A stretch of DNA of 64,000 nucleotides from Rhynchospora pubera (GCA_028095005.1 CM051459.1:196021902-196085901); one strand, 5' to 3'. Positions 1 to 14,304 are shown, counted from the first letter of the stretch. A program made the numbers and translations. Notes: generated by a model not told the origin, from the sequence alone.

Positions 1-3000
1 AACTAAGTTATTCAAAACGATTCGATTATACATTGTAATCACGCACATAAAATGCAGATTTTAAAGATTCTGAGTATATTGAAGTATTTCAAGCGATTTT
101 GCATTCATTTTAAGTTATTTGATCAAAATAATCTTTATTTAAGCTCTTTTATAGTCTATAATATGTTTATAAGATTAATTATTCAAAATATTTGGATTAT
201 AAATTGTAATTACTCACATAATGTCCATATTCTTTACAGATTCTAAGTTTCTTTGAACATTTCAATCGATTTTCCATTCATTTTAAGTCATTCGATCACA
301 ATAATCTATATTTAAGCTATTCATGTAGTCTATAATATGTTTATGAGCTCACATATTCAAAACGAATACATTGTAATTATTCACATAATATGCAGATTTT
401 ACCGATTCTTAGTATATTTAAGCATTTCAAGCAATTTTGCATTCATTTTAAATCATTTGATCACAATCATCTATATTTAAGATCTTTATTTTGTCAAGAA
501 TATGTTTATGAACTCACTTATTCTAAAGAATTGCATTATACATTGTAATTACGCACATAATATGTAGATTTTAAAGATTCTGAGTATATTTGAGCATTTC
601 AAGCGATTTTGCATTTATTTAAGTCATTTGATCACAGTAATCTATAATTAAGATCTTTATAAAGTCTAGAATATGTTTATGAGTTAAATTATTCAAATCG
701 ATTGTGTTGTACATTGTAATTTTTCACATAATATGCAGCTTTTACAGATTCTGAGTAAATTTGAGCATTTCGAGAGATTTTGTATTCATTTTAAATCATT
801 TGATCACAATAATATATATTTAAGCTTTTTATATTGTCTATAATATGTTTATGATATCACTTATTCAAATTGATTGGATTATATATTGTAATTATGCAAA
901 TAATTTTCAGATTTTAATGATTCTGAGTATATTTGAGCATTACAAAAGATTTTGCGTTGATTTTAAGTCCTTTGATCACAATAATCTATATTTAAGCATT
1001 TTATATTGTGTAGAATATGTTTATTAGCTCAACTATTCAAAACGATTGGATTATACATTGTAATTATTCACATATTATGCAGATTTTACAGATTCTGAGT
1101 ATATTTGAACATTTGAAGAGATTTTGCATTCATTTTAAGTCATTTGGTCACAATAATTTATATTTATGCTCTTTATTTAGTCTAAAATATGTTTATGAGG
1201 TTAATAATTTCTAAAATATTGGTTTATGCATTGTAATTATTCATATAATGTGCAGATTTGACAAATTCTAAGTATATCTGAGCATTTTAAGCGATTTTAC
1301 ATTCAATTTAAGTCATTTGATCACAATAATCTATATTTAATATGTTTATTAACTCACTTATTCCAAGCCATTGGATTATACATTATAATTATACACAAAA
1401 TATACGGATTTTACAATTTCTGAGTATATTTGAGTATTTCAAACGATTTTGTATTCATTTTAAGTTATTTGACCACAGTAATCTATATTTATGATCTTTG
1501 TATAGTTTAGAGTATGTTTCTGAAATATAAGTTATTAAAAACGATTGGATTATACATTTTAATTGCACACATAATGTACAGATTTTAAAGATTCTGAGTA
1601 TATTGGAGCATTTCAAGTGATTTTCATTCAATTTGAGTTATTTGATCACAATAATCTATATCTGTGCTCTTTATATATCTAAAATATGTTTATGAGCTCA
1701 ATTATTCAAAACAATTGGATTATTCATTGTAATTATTTACATATTGTGAAGATTTTACAGATTTTGAGTATATTTGAGCATTTGAAGCGATTTTGCATTC
1801 ATTTTTAGTCATTTGATCACAATAATCTATATTTATGCTCTTTATATAGTCTACAATATTTTTATGACGTCAATTATTAAAAAAGATTTTTAATACATTG
1901 TAATTATTTACATAGTCAGCAGATTTGACAAATTCTAAGTATATCAAGTATTTTAAGCGATTTTGCATTTATTTAAGTCATTTGATCACAATAATATATA
2001 TTTAAGCTCTTTATATAATTTAAAATATTTTTATGATCTCACTTATTCCAAACGATTGGATTATATAATATAATTATTCACATAATATACGAATTTTACA
2101 ATTTCTGAGTATATTTGTGCATTTCAACATATTTTTTTTCATTTTAAGTCATTTGATAACAGTAATCTATATTTATGATCTTTATAGTTTAGAATATATT
2201 TCTGAACTAAGTTATTCAAAACGATTGGATTATACACTGTAATTACGCACATAATGTTCAGATTTTAATAATTCTGAGTATATTAGAGCATTTCAAGTGA
2301 TTTTCCATTTATTTTAAGTTATTTGATCACAATAATCTAAATTTAAACTCTTTATATAGTCAAAAATATGTTTATGAGCTCGATTATTCAAAACGATTGG
2401 ATTATACATTGTAATTATTCACATAATGTGCATATTATACAGATTCTATGTTTATTTGAGCATTTCAATTGATTTTGCATTCATTTTAAGTTATATGATG
2501 ACAATATTCTATATTTATTCTCTTTATATAGTCTAGAATATGTTTATAAGCTCACATATTCAATACGATTGGATTATACATTGTAATTATTCATATAATA
2601 TGCAGATTTTACAGATTCTGTGTATATTCAAGTATTCCAAGCGATTTTGCATTCACTTTAAGTCATTTGATGACAATAATCTATATTTTTGTTATTTATA
2701 TAGTTTATAATATGTTTATGAACTCATTTATTTGAAACGATTGGGTTATACATTATAATTATTCACATAATTTGCAGATTGTACAGATTCTGAGATATTT
2801 GAGCATTTCAAGCAATTTTGAATTCATTTTAAGCCATTTGATCACAATAATCTATATTGATGCTCTTTATATGGTCTACAATATGTTTATGAACTCACTT
2901 TTTCATAAGCATTGGATTATACATTATAATTTATTACATGATGTGCAGATTTTAAAGATTCTGAGAATATTTGAGCATTTCAAGCTATTTTACATTCGTT

Positions 3001-6000
3001 TTAAGTGATTTGATCACAATAATATATATTTTTAAGCACTTTTTTTTTATCTAGAATATGTTTATGATATAACTTATTCAAAATTATTGGATTATACATT
3101 ATAATTATGCACATAATATGCAGATTTGAAAGTTTCTGAGTATATGTGAGCATTTCAAGCGATTTTGCATTCATTTTAATTCATTTGACCCAAATTATCT
3201 ATATTTAACCTCTTTATATAGTCTAGAATATGTTTATGAACTCAATTATTCTAAACGATTGGATTATACATTGTAATTACGCACATAATTTGCAGATTTT
3301 ACAGATTCTGAGAGTATTTGAACATTTCAAGCGATTTTACATTTATTTTAAGTCATCTGATCACAATAATTTATATTTAAGCTCTTTATATAGTCTAGAA
3401 TATGTTTATGAACTCACTTATTTAAAATAAAATGGATTATACATTGTAATTATGCACATAATATACACATTTTATAGATTCTTAGTGTATTTGAGCTTTT
3501 CAAGTGATTTTGCATTAATTTAAGTCATTTGATCACGATAATGTATATTTAAGATCTATATATTATCTAGAATATGTTTATGATCTCAATTTTTCAAAAC
3601 GATAGGATTATACATTGTAATTATTCATATAATGTGTTGATTTTAAGGATTTTGAGTAAATTTTAGTATTTCAAGCGATTTTGCATTCATTTTAAGTTAT
3701 TTGATCACAATAAGCTATATTTATACTTTTTATATAGTTTCAAATATTCTTATGAACTTGTTTATTCAAAACGATTGGATTATACATTGTAATTATTTAC
3801 ATAATATGCATATTTTTCAGATTCCAAGTATATTTGAGTATTTTAAGCGATTTTGCAATCATTTTAAGTCATTTGATCACAATAGTCAATATTTAACCTC
3901 TTTATTTTGTCTAGAATATGTTTATAATATAATTCATTCAAAACAATTGGATTATACATTGTAATTATGCACATTTTTTGCAGTATAGATTCAGAGTATA
4001 TTTGAGCATTTGAAGTGATTTTGTATTCATTTTAGGTGATTTGATCACAGTAATACATATTTAAGCCCATTAATTTTTCTAGATATGTTTATGATATAAC
4101 TTACTCAAAACGATTTGATTATACATTATAATTATGCACATAATGTGCAGATTTGGAAGATTATGAGTATATTTGTGCATTTCAAGCGATTTTGCATTCA
4201 TTTTAATTCATTTGATCACAATAATGTATATTTAAGCTCTTTATTTAGTCTAGAATATGTTTATGAAGCCAATTATTCAAAACGATTGGATTATACATTG
4301 TAATTATTCACATAATAAGCATATTTTACAGATTCTAATTATATTTGAACATTTTAAGTGATTTTGCTTTCATTTTAAGTCATTTGATCACAACAATCAA
4401 TATTAAACTTCTTTATATTGTTTAGAATTTGTTTGTGAACTCACTTATTGAAAACGATTGGATTATAAATTGTAATTATTCACATAATGTATGAATTTTA
4501 CAGATTCTGAGTATATTTGATCATTTCAAGCGATTTTTACATTCATTTTAAGTCATTTGACAACAGTAATCTATATTTATGCTCTTTATATAGTTTAGAA
4601 TATGTTTCTGAACTAAGTTATTCAAAACAATTGGATTATACATTGTAATTATGCACATAATGTGTAGATTTTAAAGATTCAGAGTATATTGGAGCATTTC
4701 AAGCGATTTTGCATTCATTTTAAGTTATTGAATCACAATAATGTATATTTAAGCTCTTTATATAGTCTAGAATACGTTTATGAGCTCAATTATTCAAAAC
4801 GATTGGATTATACATTGTAATTACTTACATAATGTTTATATTTTTCATAGTCAAAATTTATTTGAGCATTTCAATCGATTTTGCATTCACTTTATGTTAT
4901 TTGATGACAATAATCTATATTTAAACTCTTTATATAGTCTAGAATATGTTTATGAGAACACATATTCAAAACTATTGGATTACACATTGTAATTATTCAC
5001 ATAATGTGCAGATTTTACAGATTCTGAGTATCTTTAAGAATTTTAAGCGATTTTGCATTAATTTTAAGTCATCTGATGACAATAATCTATATTTATACTC
5101 TTTATATAATTTAGAATATATTTACTAACTCACTTATTCAAAACGATTAGATTATACATAATAATTATTCACATAATTGGCATATTTTGTTGATTCAAGT
5201 ATATTTGAGCATTTCAGGCGATTTTGCATTATTGTAAGTTATGTGATCACAATAATCTATATTTATGCTCTTTATAGTCTAGAATATGTTTATGAGGCCA
5301 ATTATTCAAAAAGATTGGTTTATACTTTGTAATTATTCACATAATGTGTATATTATACAGATTCTAAATTTTTTTTAGTATTTCAATAGATTTTACATTC
5401 ATTTTAAGTTATTTGATGACAAGAATCTACATTTAAACTATTTGTATAGTCTAGAATATGTTTATGAGCTCAGATATTCAAAACGATTGGATTATACATT
5501 GTAATTATTCACATAATGTGCATATTTTACAGATTCTGAGTATATTTAAAATCTTTACATAGTCTAGAAATGATTGAATTATTCATTGTAATTACACATA
5601 TAATATGCATATTTTATAGATTCTTTGTATATTTGGGTATTTCAAGCAATTTTGTATTTATTTCAATTCATTTGATCACAATAATCTGTATTTATGCTAT
5701 ATATATAGTCTAGAATATGTTTATGAACTCACATATTCACAACGATTGGATTATACATTGTAATTACGCCAAAAATGTCCAGATTTTAAAGATGTTGGGT
5801 ATATTTAAGCATTACAAGCTATTTTGCATTCATTTTAAGTGTTTTGATCATGTTAATCTATATTTAAGCTCTTTATATAGTCTAGAATGTGTTTATGAGC
5901 TAAATTATTCAGAATAATTCGATTATACATTGTAATTATTCACATAGTTTACATATTTTACAGATTCTGAGTGTATTTGAGCATTTGAAGCGGTTTTGCA

Positions 6001-8540
6001 TTCATTTTAAATCATTTCATCACAATCATCTATATTTAAGATTTTTATATAGTCAAGAATATATTTATGAACTCACTTATTCAAAACGATTGCATTATAC
6101 ATTATAATTACGAATATAATGTGCAAATTTTAAAGATTCGGAGTATATTTGAGCATTTCAATCAATTTTGCATTCATTTTTAAGTCATTTGATCACAATA
6201 CTCTATATATATACTATTTTTATAGTCTAGAATATGTTTACGTGGTTAAAGATTGGTTTATACATTGTAATTATACACATAATATACAGATTTTGCATAT
6301 TCTGAGTATATTTGAGAATTTCAAGCAATTTTGCATTCATTTTAAGTCATTTGATCACAACAATGTATATTTAAGCTCTTTATATAGTCTAGAATTTGTT
6401 TACGAGCTCGCTTATTCAAATCGATTGGATTATACATTATAATTATTCACATAATTTGCATATTTTACAGATTCTAAGTACAATTGAGCATTTCGAGCCA
6501 TTTTGTATTCATTTTAAGTGTTTTGATCACATTAATCTATATTTAAGTTTTTTATATAGTCTAGAATATGTTTGTGATATCACTTATTCAAAACTATTGG
6601 ATTATACATTATAATTATGCACATAATGTGCAGATTTTAAAGATTCTGAGTATATTTGAGCATTTCAAGCGATTTTTGCATTCAATTTAAGAAATTTGTT
6701 CACCATAATTTATACTTAAGCTCTTTACATAGTCTAGAATATGTTTATGAACTCATTTATTCAAAACGATCGGATTATATATTGTAATTACTCACATAAT
6801 TTGCAGATTTTACAGATTCTGAGTATATTTGGGCATTTCAAGTGATTTTGCATTAATTTTAAGTTATTTGATGACGATAATCTATATTTAAGCTCTATAT
6901 ATAGTTTAGAATATGTTCATGAACTCACTTATTCAAAACAATTATATTATACATTGTAATTACGAACCTAATGTGTAGATTTTAAAGATTCTGAGTATAT
7001 CTAAGCATTTCAAGAGATTTTGCATTCATTTTAAGTCACTTGATCATAATAATCTATATTTAAGCTCTTTATGTAGTGTAGAATATGTTTAGGAGATCAA
7101 TCATTAAAAACTATTAGTTTATATAGAGTTTTGCTATGGTGAGTCGCGACTCACAAGAGGGTCCGTAAGTCGGGCTCAAAACTCTTAAATTTTGTTCGAA
7201 ATGACCGATCCAAACCGTTCAATATGATCTCCCTATCGAAACCTCTATGCTGACCAAATTTTACATTTTTTCGAAATTTGTAAGTATTTTTTTCAGATTT
7301 TTAAAAACTGCTATTTTTGAACGATTCAGAACTAATTAGATTAACTATTTTCCAAAATTTCAAAAAAATACTTAAAAATTTCGAAAAAATGTAAAATTTG
7401 GTCAGAATGGAGGTTTCGATAGGTAGATCGTATTGAATGATTTGGATCAGTCATTTCGAACAAGATTTAGGAGTTTTGAGCCCGACTCACGGACCCTCTT
7501 GTGAGTCGCGACTCACCATAGCAAAACTCAGTTTATATATTGTAATTATTAACATAATATGCAGATTTTACAGATTCTGAGTATATTTGAGCATTTCAAA
7601 CGATTTTGTATTCATTTTAAGTCATTTGATCATAATAATCTATATTTACGCTCTTTATATAGTTTAAAATATGTTTATAAACTCACTTATTCAAAATGAT
7701 TGGATTATGCATTATAATTATTCGCATAATTTGCAGATTTAATAGATTTTAGTATAGCATTTCAAGCGATTTTGCATTCATTTTAAGTCATTTGATCACA
7801 ATAATCTATATTTAAGTTTTTTTATGTGGTTTAGAATATGTTTATGAACTCACTTATTTAATACTATTGAATTAGACATTGTAAATACGCACATAATGTG
7901 CAGATTTTACAGATTCTGAGTATATTTGAGTATTTCAATCGATTTTGTATTTATTTTAAGTCATTTTATCAAAATAATCTATATTTAAGCTCTTTATATA
8001 GTCAAGAATATATTTATGAACTCATTTGTTCAAAACGATTGGATTATGCATTTTAATTATGCACATGATGTGCATATTTTGCAGATTCTTAGTATATTTG
8101 AACATTTCAAATAATTTTGCATTCATTTTAAGTTATTTGATCACAATAATCTATATTTAAATTTTTTATATAGTCTAGAATATGTTTATGAACTTAATTA
8201 TTCAAAACGATTGGATTATACATTAGAATTATTCACATGATGTGCAGATTTTACAGATTATGAGTATATTTGAGCATTTTAAGTGATTTTGCATTCATTT
8301 TAAGTAATTTGATCACAATAATCTATATTAAGCTCTTGATATAGTTTAGAATATGTTTATGGACTCACTTATTCAAAACGATTGGATTATACATTGTAAT
8401 TATTCACATAATGTGTAGATTTTATAGATTCTGAGTATATTTGAGCATTTCAAGCGATTTTACATTCATTTTAAGTAATTTGATCAATAATCTATATTTA
8501 TGTTGTTTATATAGTCTAAAATATATTTATGATCTTACTT
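1..8540. repeat. AT-rich 172-bp tandem satellite array
   Basis: Head-to-tail array with a period of 172 bp (for example the landmark GATTGGATTATA recurs at 872 and 1044). Each unit runs through recognisable blocks: GATTGGATTATACATTGTAA, CAGATTTTACAGATTCTGAG, GCATTTCAAGCGATTTTGCA, TTTGATCACAATAATCTATA and AGTCTAGAATATGTTTATGA. About 50 units are present, including variants and short deletions (for example near 5550). The array starts before the window and stops near 8540. Units differ by roughly 10-20 percent by eye, so this is an old, unhomogenised stretch, perhaps an array edge. Short ORFs across it are by-products of AT-rich repeats. A centromeric or subtelomeric location is possible but not shown. 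Confidence 0.95.
7126..7529. mobile_element. Foldback MULE-type MITE inserted in the satellite
   Basis: A 404-bp non-coding element interrupts a satellite unit. Its ends are a perfect inverted repeat beginning GAGTTTTGCTATGGTGAGTC, and the complementarity continues inward so that the two arms of about 190 bp form one long hairpin around a short centre. A perfect 10-bp direct repeat, AGTTTATATA, flanks it (7116-7125 and 7530-7539); this length is typical of Mutator-like transposition. No transposase is encoded, so it needed an enzyme in trans. The empty site can be read from neighbouring satellite units. Confidence 0.88.
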
Positions 8541-8676
8541 AAAACATGATGATATTGATATTTTAGTTACATATTCACATTATTATTAACATATATAAAA
8601 AATAATATAATAGAAACCAAACTTTAAATTATGTACAAAAATATTGTATCGAGCGAAGCTCGATGTCCAACCCTAG
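8541..8676 (+). mobile_element. Possible Helitron 3' terminus at the satellite edge
   Basis: The satellite ends and unrelated AT-rich sequence leads to a small GC-rich hairpin, CGAGCGAAGCTCG (8650-8662), followed after 10 bases by CTAG (8673-8676) and a T. A short hairpin about 10 nt upstream of a terminal CTRR, inserted before T, is the classic Helitron 3' end. The 5' terminus (TC) could not be placed, so the element's size, and whether the satellite lies inside it, are unknown. Confidence 0.4.
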
Positions 8677-8707
8677 TTAAAAATAAGCTGCGCGAAGCGA
8701 TTGACAT

Positions 8708-9114
8708 GAGATGGGCTAAAATCAGTCAAGACTACGGATGGACCCATCGGCTGCGATTATATCTCAACTTTTAAGAACCTAATGGATAATATGAACCCTT
8801 CAATGTGTTCTCCATATTGAAATCTCATTGGAGATCAAATTTTATATTTTTCTGATTTTATTTACTATTTTTTTTTTAGATTTTTTAAAATCATAGTTGT
8901 TGAAGGGTCCAGAATTGTTTAGATTAAGAATTTTGTAAAATACCAAACAAATACTAAAAAAATTTCAGAAAAAATATAAAATTTTGTCTCAAACGAGATT
9001 TTAATATGGAGAACACATTGAACGGTTTGGATCGACTGTTAGAATCTCGAAAATTGAAATTTGATCGTAGCTGACGATTTCATCCGTTAGTCGCGACTGA
9101 TTTTAGCCCATCTC
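8708..9114. mobile_element. Second foldback MULE-type MITE, related to 7126-7529
   Basis: A 407-bp element with inverted ends GAGATGGGCTAAAATCAGTC, arms that stay complementary for most of their length, and a central AT-rich loop. Size, foldback design and the inner block (ATCAAATTTTATATTTTTCT against CCAAATTTTACATTTTTTCG) match the element at 7126. Flanks ATTGACAT and ATTGAAAT look like an 8-9 bp TSD with one mismatch, which suggests an older insertion. No coding capacity. Confidence 0.75.
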
Positions 9115-9616
9115 ATTGAAATTGTTCAAGAAATACTGCACAGTATATAACCAGTTTCCCCTATTTTAAAAAATGATAAATAAATAATAACAAGCTTGTT
9201 GTCCAAATTTTAAATAGGCTTGCAGTTGTCTTAGAAGACCTTCATATTAGCCTGGAAAGCATTTTTGACCTAAGTCAAATATTCCGCAATCCGCATAGAC
9301 TTCTATAAGGAATTTGAAAGTTCATCAACAATTTATCCGTCTACTTGCGAGCAACTTGCATGCTTTCTTGCCATTTTAGAAGATCCTATAGATATATACC
9401 CGTACAATTTAACAATTCAAGTAAGAAAGAAAGTGCACGCGAATTTCTTATTTCTTCCTCTTACTCTCTATGTATAAATTTAAACGCAAATATAGAAGGA
9501 TCATCACGAAATTCTTACTTTCTCAAACTCTTCTCTCTTTCTCTTTATTGCACATATGTAAATATTTTCAGACAATTGAAAGCTCATATCAAGTCGTAAA
9601 ATCACAAATATGACAG
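9115..9616. other. Intergenic spacer, nothing recognised
   Basis: About 500 bp between two mobile elements. An open frame on the plus strand around 9345-9599 has no domain and no similarity that I recognise. No promoter, RNA gene or repeat is evident. Confidence 0.5.
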
Positions 9617-10932
9617 AATAATAAAAAACCGGAATTGCTTAGGACCATCCTTCAGATTCTATCATCCCATCATCCTCACGCGTACGTAACTAACTCCTCC
9701 CTCACGCATACACTCTCTTCCCTTCCTCTCCTCCGTACACTATCTCCCGCCCCTGTCCCCTCCTCCCTCTCACGTACGCTGTCCCCCCTCCCCCCTCCTT
9801 CCTCCTACATACGATGTCCCCCCACCCATGTACATCGTCCCCCTCCACCTTTCTCCTCTTCCTCCTACACACTTCATAACTGTTGAAGTTAATATATTTA
9901 AATGTTGAAGGCAATATCGTAATTGTTGAAGTTAATATATGCACTGTTGAAGTTATATATGTAATTGTTAAAGTTAATATGTTATATATGTAACTGTTGA
10001 AGTTAATACATATAACTGTTGAAATTAATATATATAACTGTTGAAGTTAATATGTGTAACTGCTGAAGTTATATATGTAGTTATTGAAGTTATATATGTA
10101 AGTAATATGTTATATATGTAACTGTTGAAGTTAATACATATAACTGTTGAAATTAATATGTGTAACTGCTGAAGTTATATATGTAGTTATTGAAGTTATA
10201 TATGTAAGTAATATGTTATATATGTAACTGTTGAAGTTAATATATAACTGTTGAAGTTAATATGCGTAACTGCTGAAGTTATATATGTAGTTATTGAAGT
10301 TATATATGTAAGTAATATGTTATATATGTAACTGTTGAAGTTAATATGTGTAACTGCTGAAGTTATATATGTAGTTATTGAAGTTATATATGTAAGTAAT
10401 ATGTTATATATGTAACTGTTGAAGTTAATATATATAACTGTTGAAGTTAATATATATAACTGTTGAAGTTAATATGTGTAACTGCTGAAGTTATAAATGT
10501 AGTTATTGAAGTTATATATGTAAGTAATATGTTATAAAATGTAACTGTTGAAGTTAATATATATAATTGTTGAACTTGGCATATTTAAATGTTGAAGGTA
10601 ATATTTGAAGTGAGTATATTTAAATTGTTGAAGTTGGCATATATATTAACTTCAACAGTTAAATATGTTAACCTCAGAATTTATAATTTGTGTGCGTGAC
10701 AGTATGATATTACCAGAGGGTGGGAGGGGGAGGGGGAGGGGGGCGAGCGTACGTTGCAGGGGGACCGTACGTGGGAGGGATGAGAGGGGGGACGAGCGTA
10801 CACGACAGGGAGGGAAACAGAGCAATTTTCAGAAATAGAAAACGCGTAGAGCCAAAAATAGAAAAAACGCGTGGGGATGATGGGGATGATGAATATCGGG
10901 GATGATCCTTATCACCCCCGATAAAAAACACG
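9617..10932. mobile_element. Foldback element with repeat-built arms and a minisatellite core
   Basis: The left flank (about 9640-9870) is C/T-rich on the plus strand and the right flank (about 10710-10925) is G/A-rich. Both consist of degenerate copies of a CGTACG-plus-C-run motif in opposite orientation, so they form long imperfect inverted arms. The outer ends also mirror each other: CATCATCCTCACGCG on the left against CGCGTGGGGATGATG on the right. The core is a minisatellite. No clear TSD was found, so the exact borders are approximate. It is non-coding; frames through the C-rich arm are compositional. Confidence 0.55.
9880..10670 (+). repeat. Minisatellite of GTAACTGTTGAAGTTAATAT units
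   Basis: Short units of about 20-25 bp built on TAACTGTTGAAGTTAATAT, arranged in a higher-order period of about 80-100 bp that alternates with GTAGTTATTGAAGTTATATA and GTAAGTAATATGTTATATAT. At the right end (about 10645-10665) one unit appears inverted (TTAACTTCAACAGTTAAATA). It occupies the core of the surrounding foldback element. Confidence 0.85.
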
Positions 10933-11343
10933 ATATAATTTGTTTTTCGGTGTTAAGCTTAACTCGAGTTTTAAGCAAGCAAAAGATTTCAAACTATTTA
11001 TAGCTCTAGCGTCAAGATTGGACCAGCTTATTTTTGCAATTTGTAACTCAATTCAATTCAAACATTTAATTCTTAGACTCTACTCCCACCAATCCGAACT
11101 TGCATTGAGAGATCCCAAACCTAGTGCTACCGTATTAGAAAAAGCCGAAGATCTTTTTTCCTTGTTTCTCATATTCTTATTTAAACATCAATTAGTATCT
11201 ACTACTATGGAGCCAAGAATTTTTCCAGTTCAATCAATTTCAATTACTTCAACTATTTAAATTAAGCTGATTATTGTTCTTACGAAGCCTATAAATTGCA
11301 AAGATGCAAGTCCCTTGATTTAAACATATCTATTTAATAGCCT
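10933..11343. other. Spacer and probable PU1 3' UTR
   Basis: This stretch lies downstream of the PU1 stop codon on the minus strand. The part next to 11343 is presumably 3' UTR. A 106-codon plus-strand frame (10940-11260) has no recognisable domain and is not supported as a gene. Confidence 0.4.
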
Positions 11344-14267
11344 TTAAGATGAAGGTCCTCTCAATTGAACGAAGACTGCTGTTGTTCTCTTAGGAATGCT
11401 AAAGCGTCCGGACTCACCATCATATCTTGCCTCCTTCACCAAATCATCTGTTGAATTTAACTACAAAAGTGAAAAAATATTTGTAATTTGTTAGCATAAA
11501 TAACTGGTCCAGCACTAACACAGTTTTTTTTTTTCCATCCTTCTTTTCCCTTTTTCTTCTGGGTACAACATATTTGTAAAATCACAAGTAAAACATTAAC
11601 TCCCAAAATGAAAATAACAGAAAGAAAAGGAGTAAACAAAGGAAAACAATGAAAATGCATACCTGCACTGGATGTAATCGGAAAGACTTTGACTTAAGGG
11701 ATGGGATTTCAATGGAGACTACATCTGGGCAGGCATTAAATACAACCACTATAAAGGAAAACCTGCCAAACAACAAAAAAAAAGAAGTAATTAAATGTGG
11801 TTGAGAGATTAAACTGGCTACAGTAAAGGACTACAGCAAGAATCGGCAAATACTAATCCTGGAACTGGCATAGCTGCACAGGACAATTCATGATCCAGAT
11901 CAGTTCTCTGTTCATAAATTGGACAAAAATAGAAAAGACCAACAAAAACTTACAATAATTAAAAAAAAGGGGTAAATGTACTCAAGCAGAAAGCGGGTAA
12001 GAAACTAATATCCAGTGCATAGGTACTTCCTCATCTGTTAAGATTACTAAATTAAAACAATGCTGTCCCAGCATGAAGCTTACATGGGGTCTAACTGAGG
12101 AATGCCAGGTTCACCATCATTTCCATCTTCAATACTCATGACAATGACACCCGGGACCCACAATGGCCCTGTGTTGTGAAAGCATACTCTTTCCTTTCAT
12201 AGCACAAAAAAAATTGTAAGAACAGGATTTGATTTTTCAATTTATTTTCATGTTAATAAAAAATTTCTTATTACTTGAATAGAGTTTGAACTGCTTAGAC
12301 GAAACAGTGGCGAGGAGTATCTTATCTTCAGGAGATTGGTGAAGCTATGAAGTGCGGCAAGAATGTGGGATTTGCTTGGTTTGAATAATGGATTAGCCAA
12401 TCGCGGTTTAATCCTGAAATAGATAATTTCTTCACTCAGAAAACAAAGTCACTAAGACCATCAACAAATTAGCATATACTTCATAAAGCTGAAGGACACA
12501 GATTGTGGAAGGGTATGAATTTCAAGAGTTTAACAGACCAGTTAGGTTTATAGCACTAAGTTTAAAATTTTCAAAATTGTAAGGTCAAGTCAGTTATCGA
12601 CATGTTTGGAGATCTTTCAAGATGAGAAAAATCCTGCCAGCTTAGGTCATTTGCTCCTTTCTGATTACTGCTTAGTGCTTACCTATCATCTGGGTCATTT
12701 TGAGTTGGAATTTTTCATAACTTTGAGCCAAATTCTGTTTAAGTTATGTCGAGAATAGCAATCCTTCAGGGAGGGTAACAGCTTTATCAACTCTGAATTT
12801 CGGTCATTTTGAGTTGTAGATCGTCTCAGGTTTTTAACATTTTTACATGTTGGTTGTTTACCGTCTAGTGCAATCAAGATTAATATGTACAGGTTGATGA
12901 ATGGTGAGACAAGGGTCGTTCAGCTTATGATCCTCTACTGGTTTTGGTAGCTTCAGCTTAGGGAAGGGCATCTGCAATTAGGTAATTTTCCCATCTAGTT
13001 TGAATTCCTACTGGTATTTTAAAGGAGGATCTGCCATAGTACCTTTAAAAGTTCTAAGAATCACCAATATTGTATCTTACAAGCTGTTTCATTCCAGTCT
13101 GATTTACCCAAGTCAGTAGATAGAGTTACTGTATGTACTGAATCCCAATTAACATTGTCCTTTTCTTTTAATCATGCAATGCAAGAGATGTTAATAATAA
13201 TGATTCTAACCCAACCTGACTCTCCAAAACCCAACACCAGCACTTTCATATCAGATTAGGCCACATCTAGACCCAACATGACCAGGCTTTTTAAAAAAGT
13301 TAAATCTATTTCATATACACCCAAATGTTTTATGTTTTAATTGGATTTAATTTTTTTTTTGACAAAAACAATGAAATTTTAAACTTTACAAGAGCCTATA
13401 TGATTTTCAAATCTTAATCCACCATTTTGAAGTAGACATTTTATGTGTAATGCATGTTAGAAAAGAGAATATTTAATTATGTTTAACAACACGTGAAAGG
13501 ATTTGAAATTTTCAATGATATATATTTTGCAACATTTAATAACACATTTTGTTTTTTACTTTTAAGCTTTGGAACTTGTATGCTTTCTTTCAAAAAATAT
13601 TGTCAAGATATCCTTATTGCATACTTTTCACTCCAGTAAAATTTTAACCAACAATCCAACCTCATTAACATCAATATCTAAAAGTGGATCAAAGCAGTGA
13701 TAAAATATGACCTTATCTAACCTGCGGACCATGATATATCAAATCTTATAATTGTATAGGTAAAACCACAAAAGCATCAAATTTTAGAGAGAGAGAACTT
13801 ACAGATGCCAGTTGTGTTCATTCTTTTCCTTTGGAGGAAGTCCAACACCCCAGTTGTTTGTTTCATAAGTAAAATCAAGCCTTAAGAAAGAGATAAAACA
13901 AGAGGTACAACTTCAGTTTAGAAGAATAAAATAAAAGATATAACTAGTAGCCTAGAACATAAGATGTACCTGTTAAACCAATCACCAGAGTTATAGGAGT
14001 CACGATCTATAGATTTTGACCTTAATAGCTCATCACCAGCATGGAAGAAAGGTATTCCCTGTGAAAGAAATATATGATCTCATAATTTAGTTTTCACCAA
14101 TATTGAGGCCGGCTTTTATTCAGCAAATTAGGATTTGTATTTGGGCAGTTGGGTGGTAATGTCGCAGTATGCAAAAATGTATGACACATTGCTATATAAT
14201 TAAAAAAATTTAATCAAATCTATATTTTTGACCAAAAAACAAGGCTCCTATTAGGGATATTGATTAG

Positions 14268-14304
<37 letters not shown>

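Noticed and set aside
52..6614. About a dozen 60-97 aa ORFs with similar sequences in the satellite
   Set aside because: They recur with the 172-bp period, switch frames between units and consist of AT-driven Phe/Ile/Tyr/Asn/His codons. They are repeat artefacts, not a gene family.
9635..9944. Overlapping Pro/Ser-rich (plus) and Gly/Arg-rich (minus) ORFs
   Set aside because: Pure consequence of the C-rich arm of the foldback element; no domain and no codon preference.
10940..11260. 106-aa plus-strand ORF next to PU1
   Set aside because: No recognisable domain or promoter, and it lies in the likely 3' UTR/spacer.
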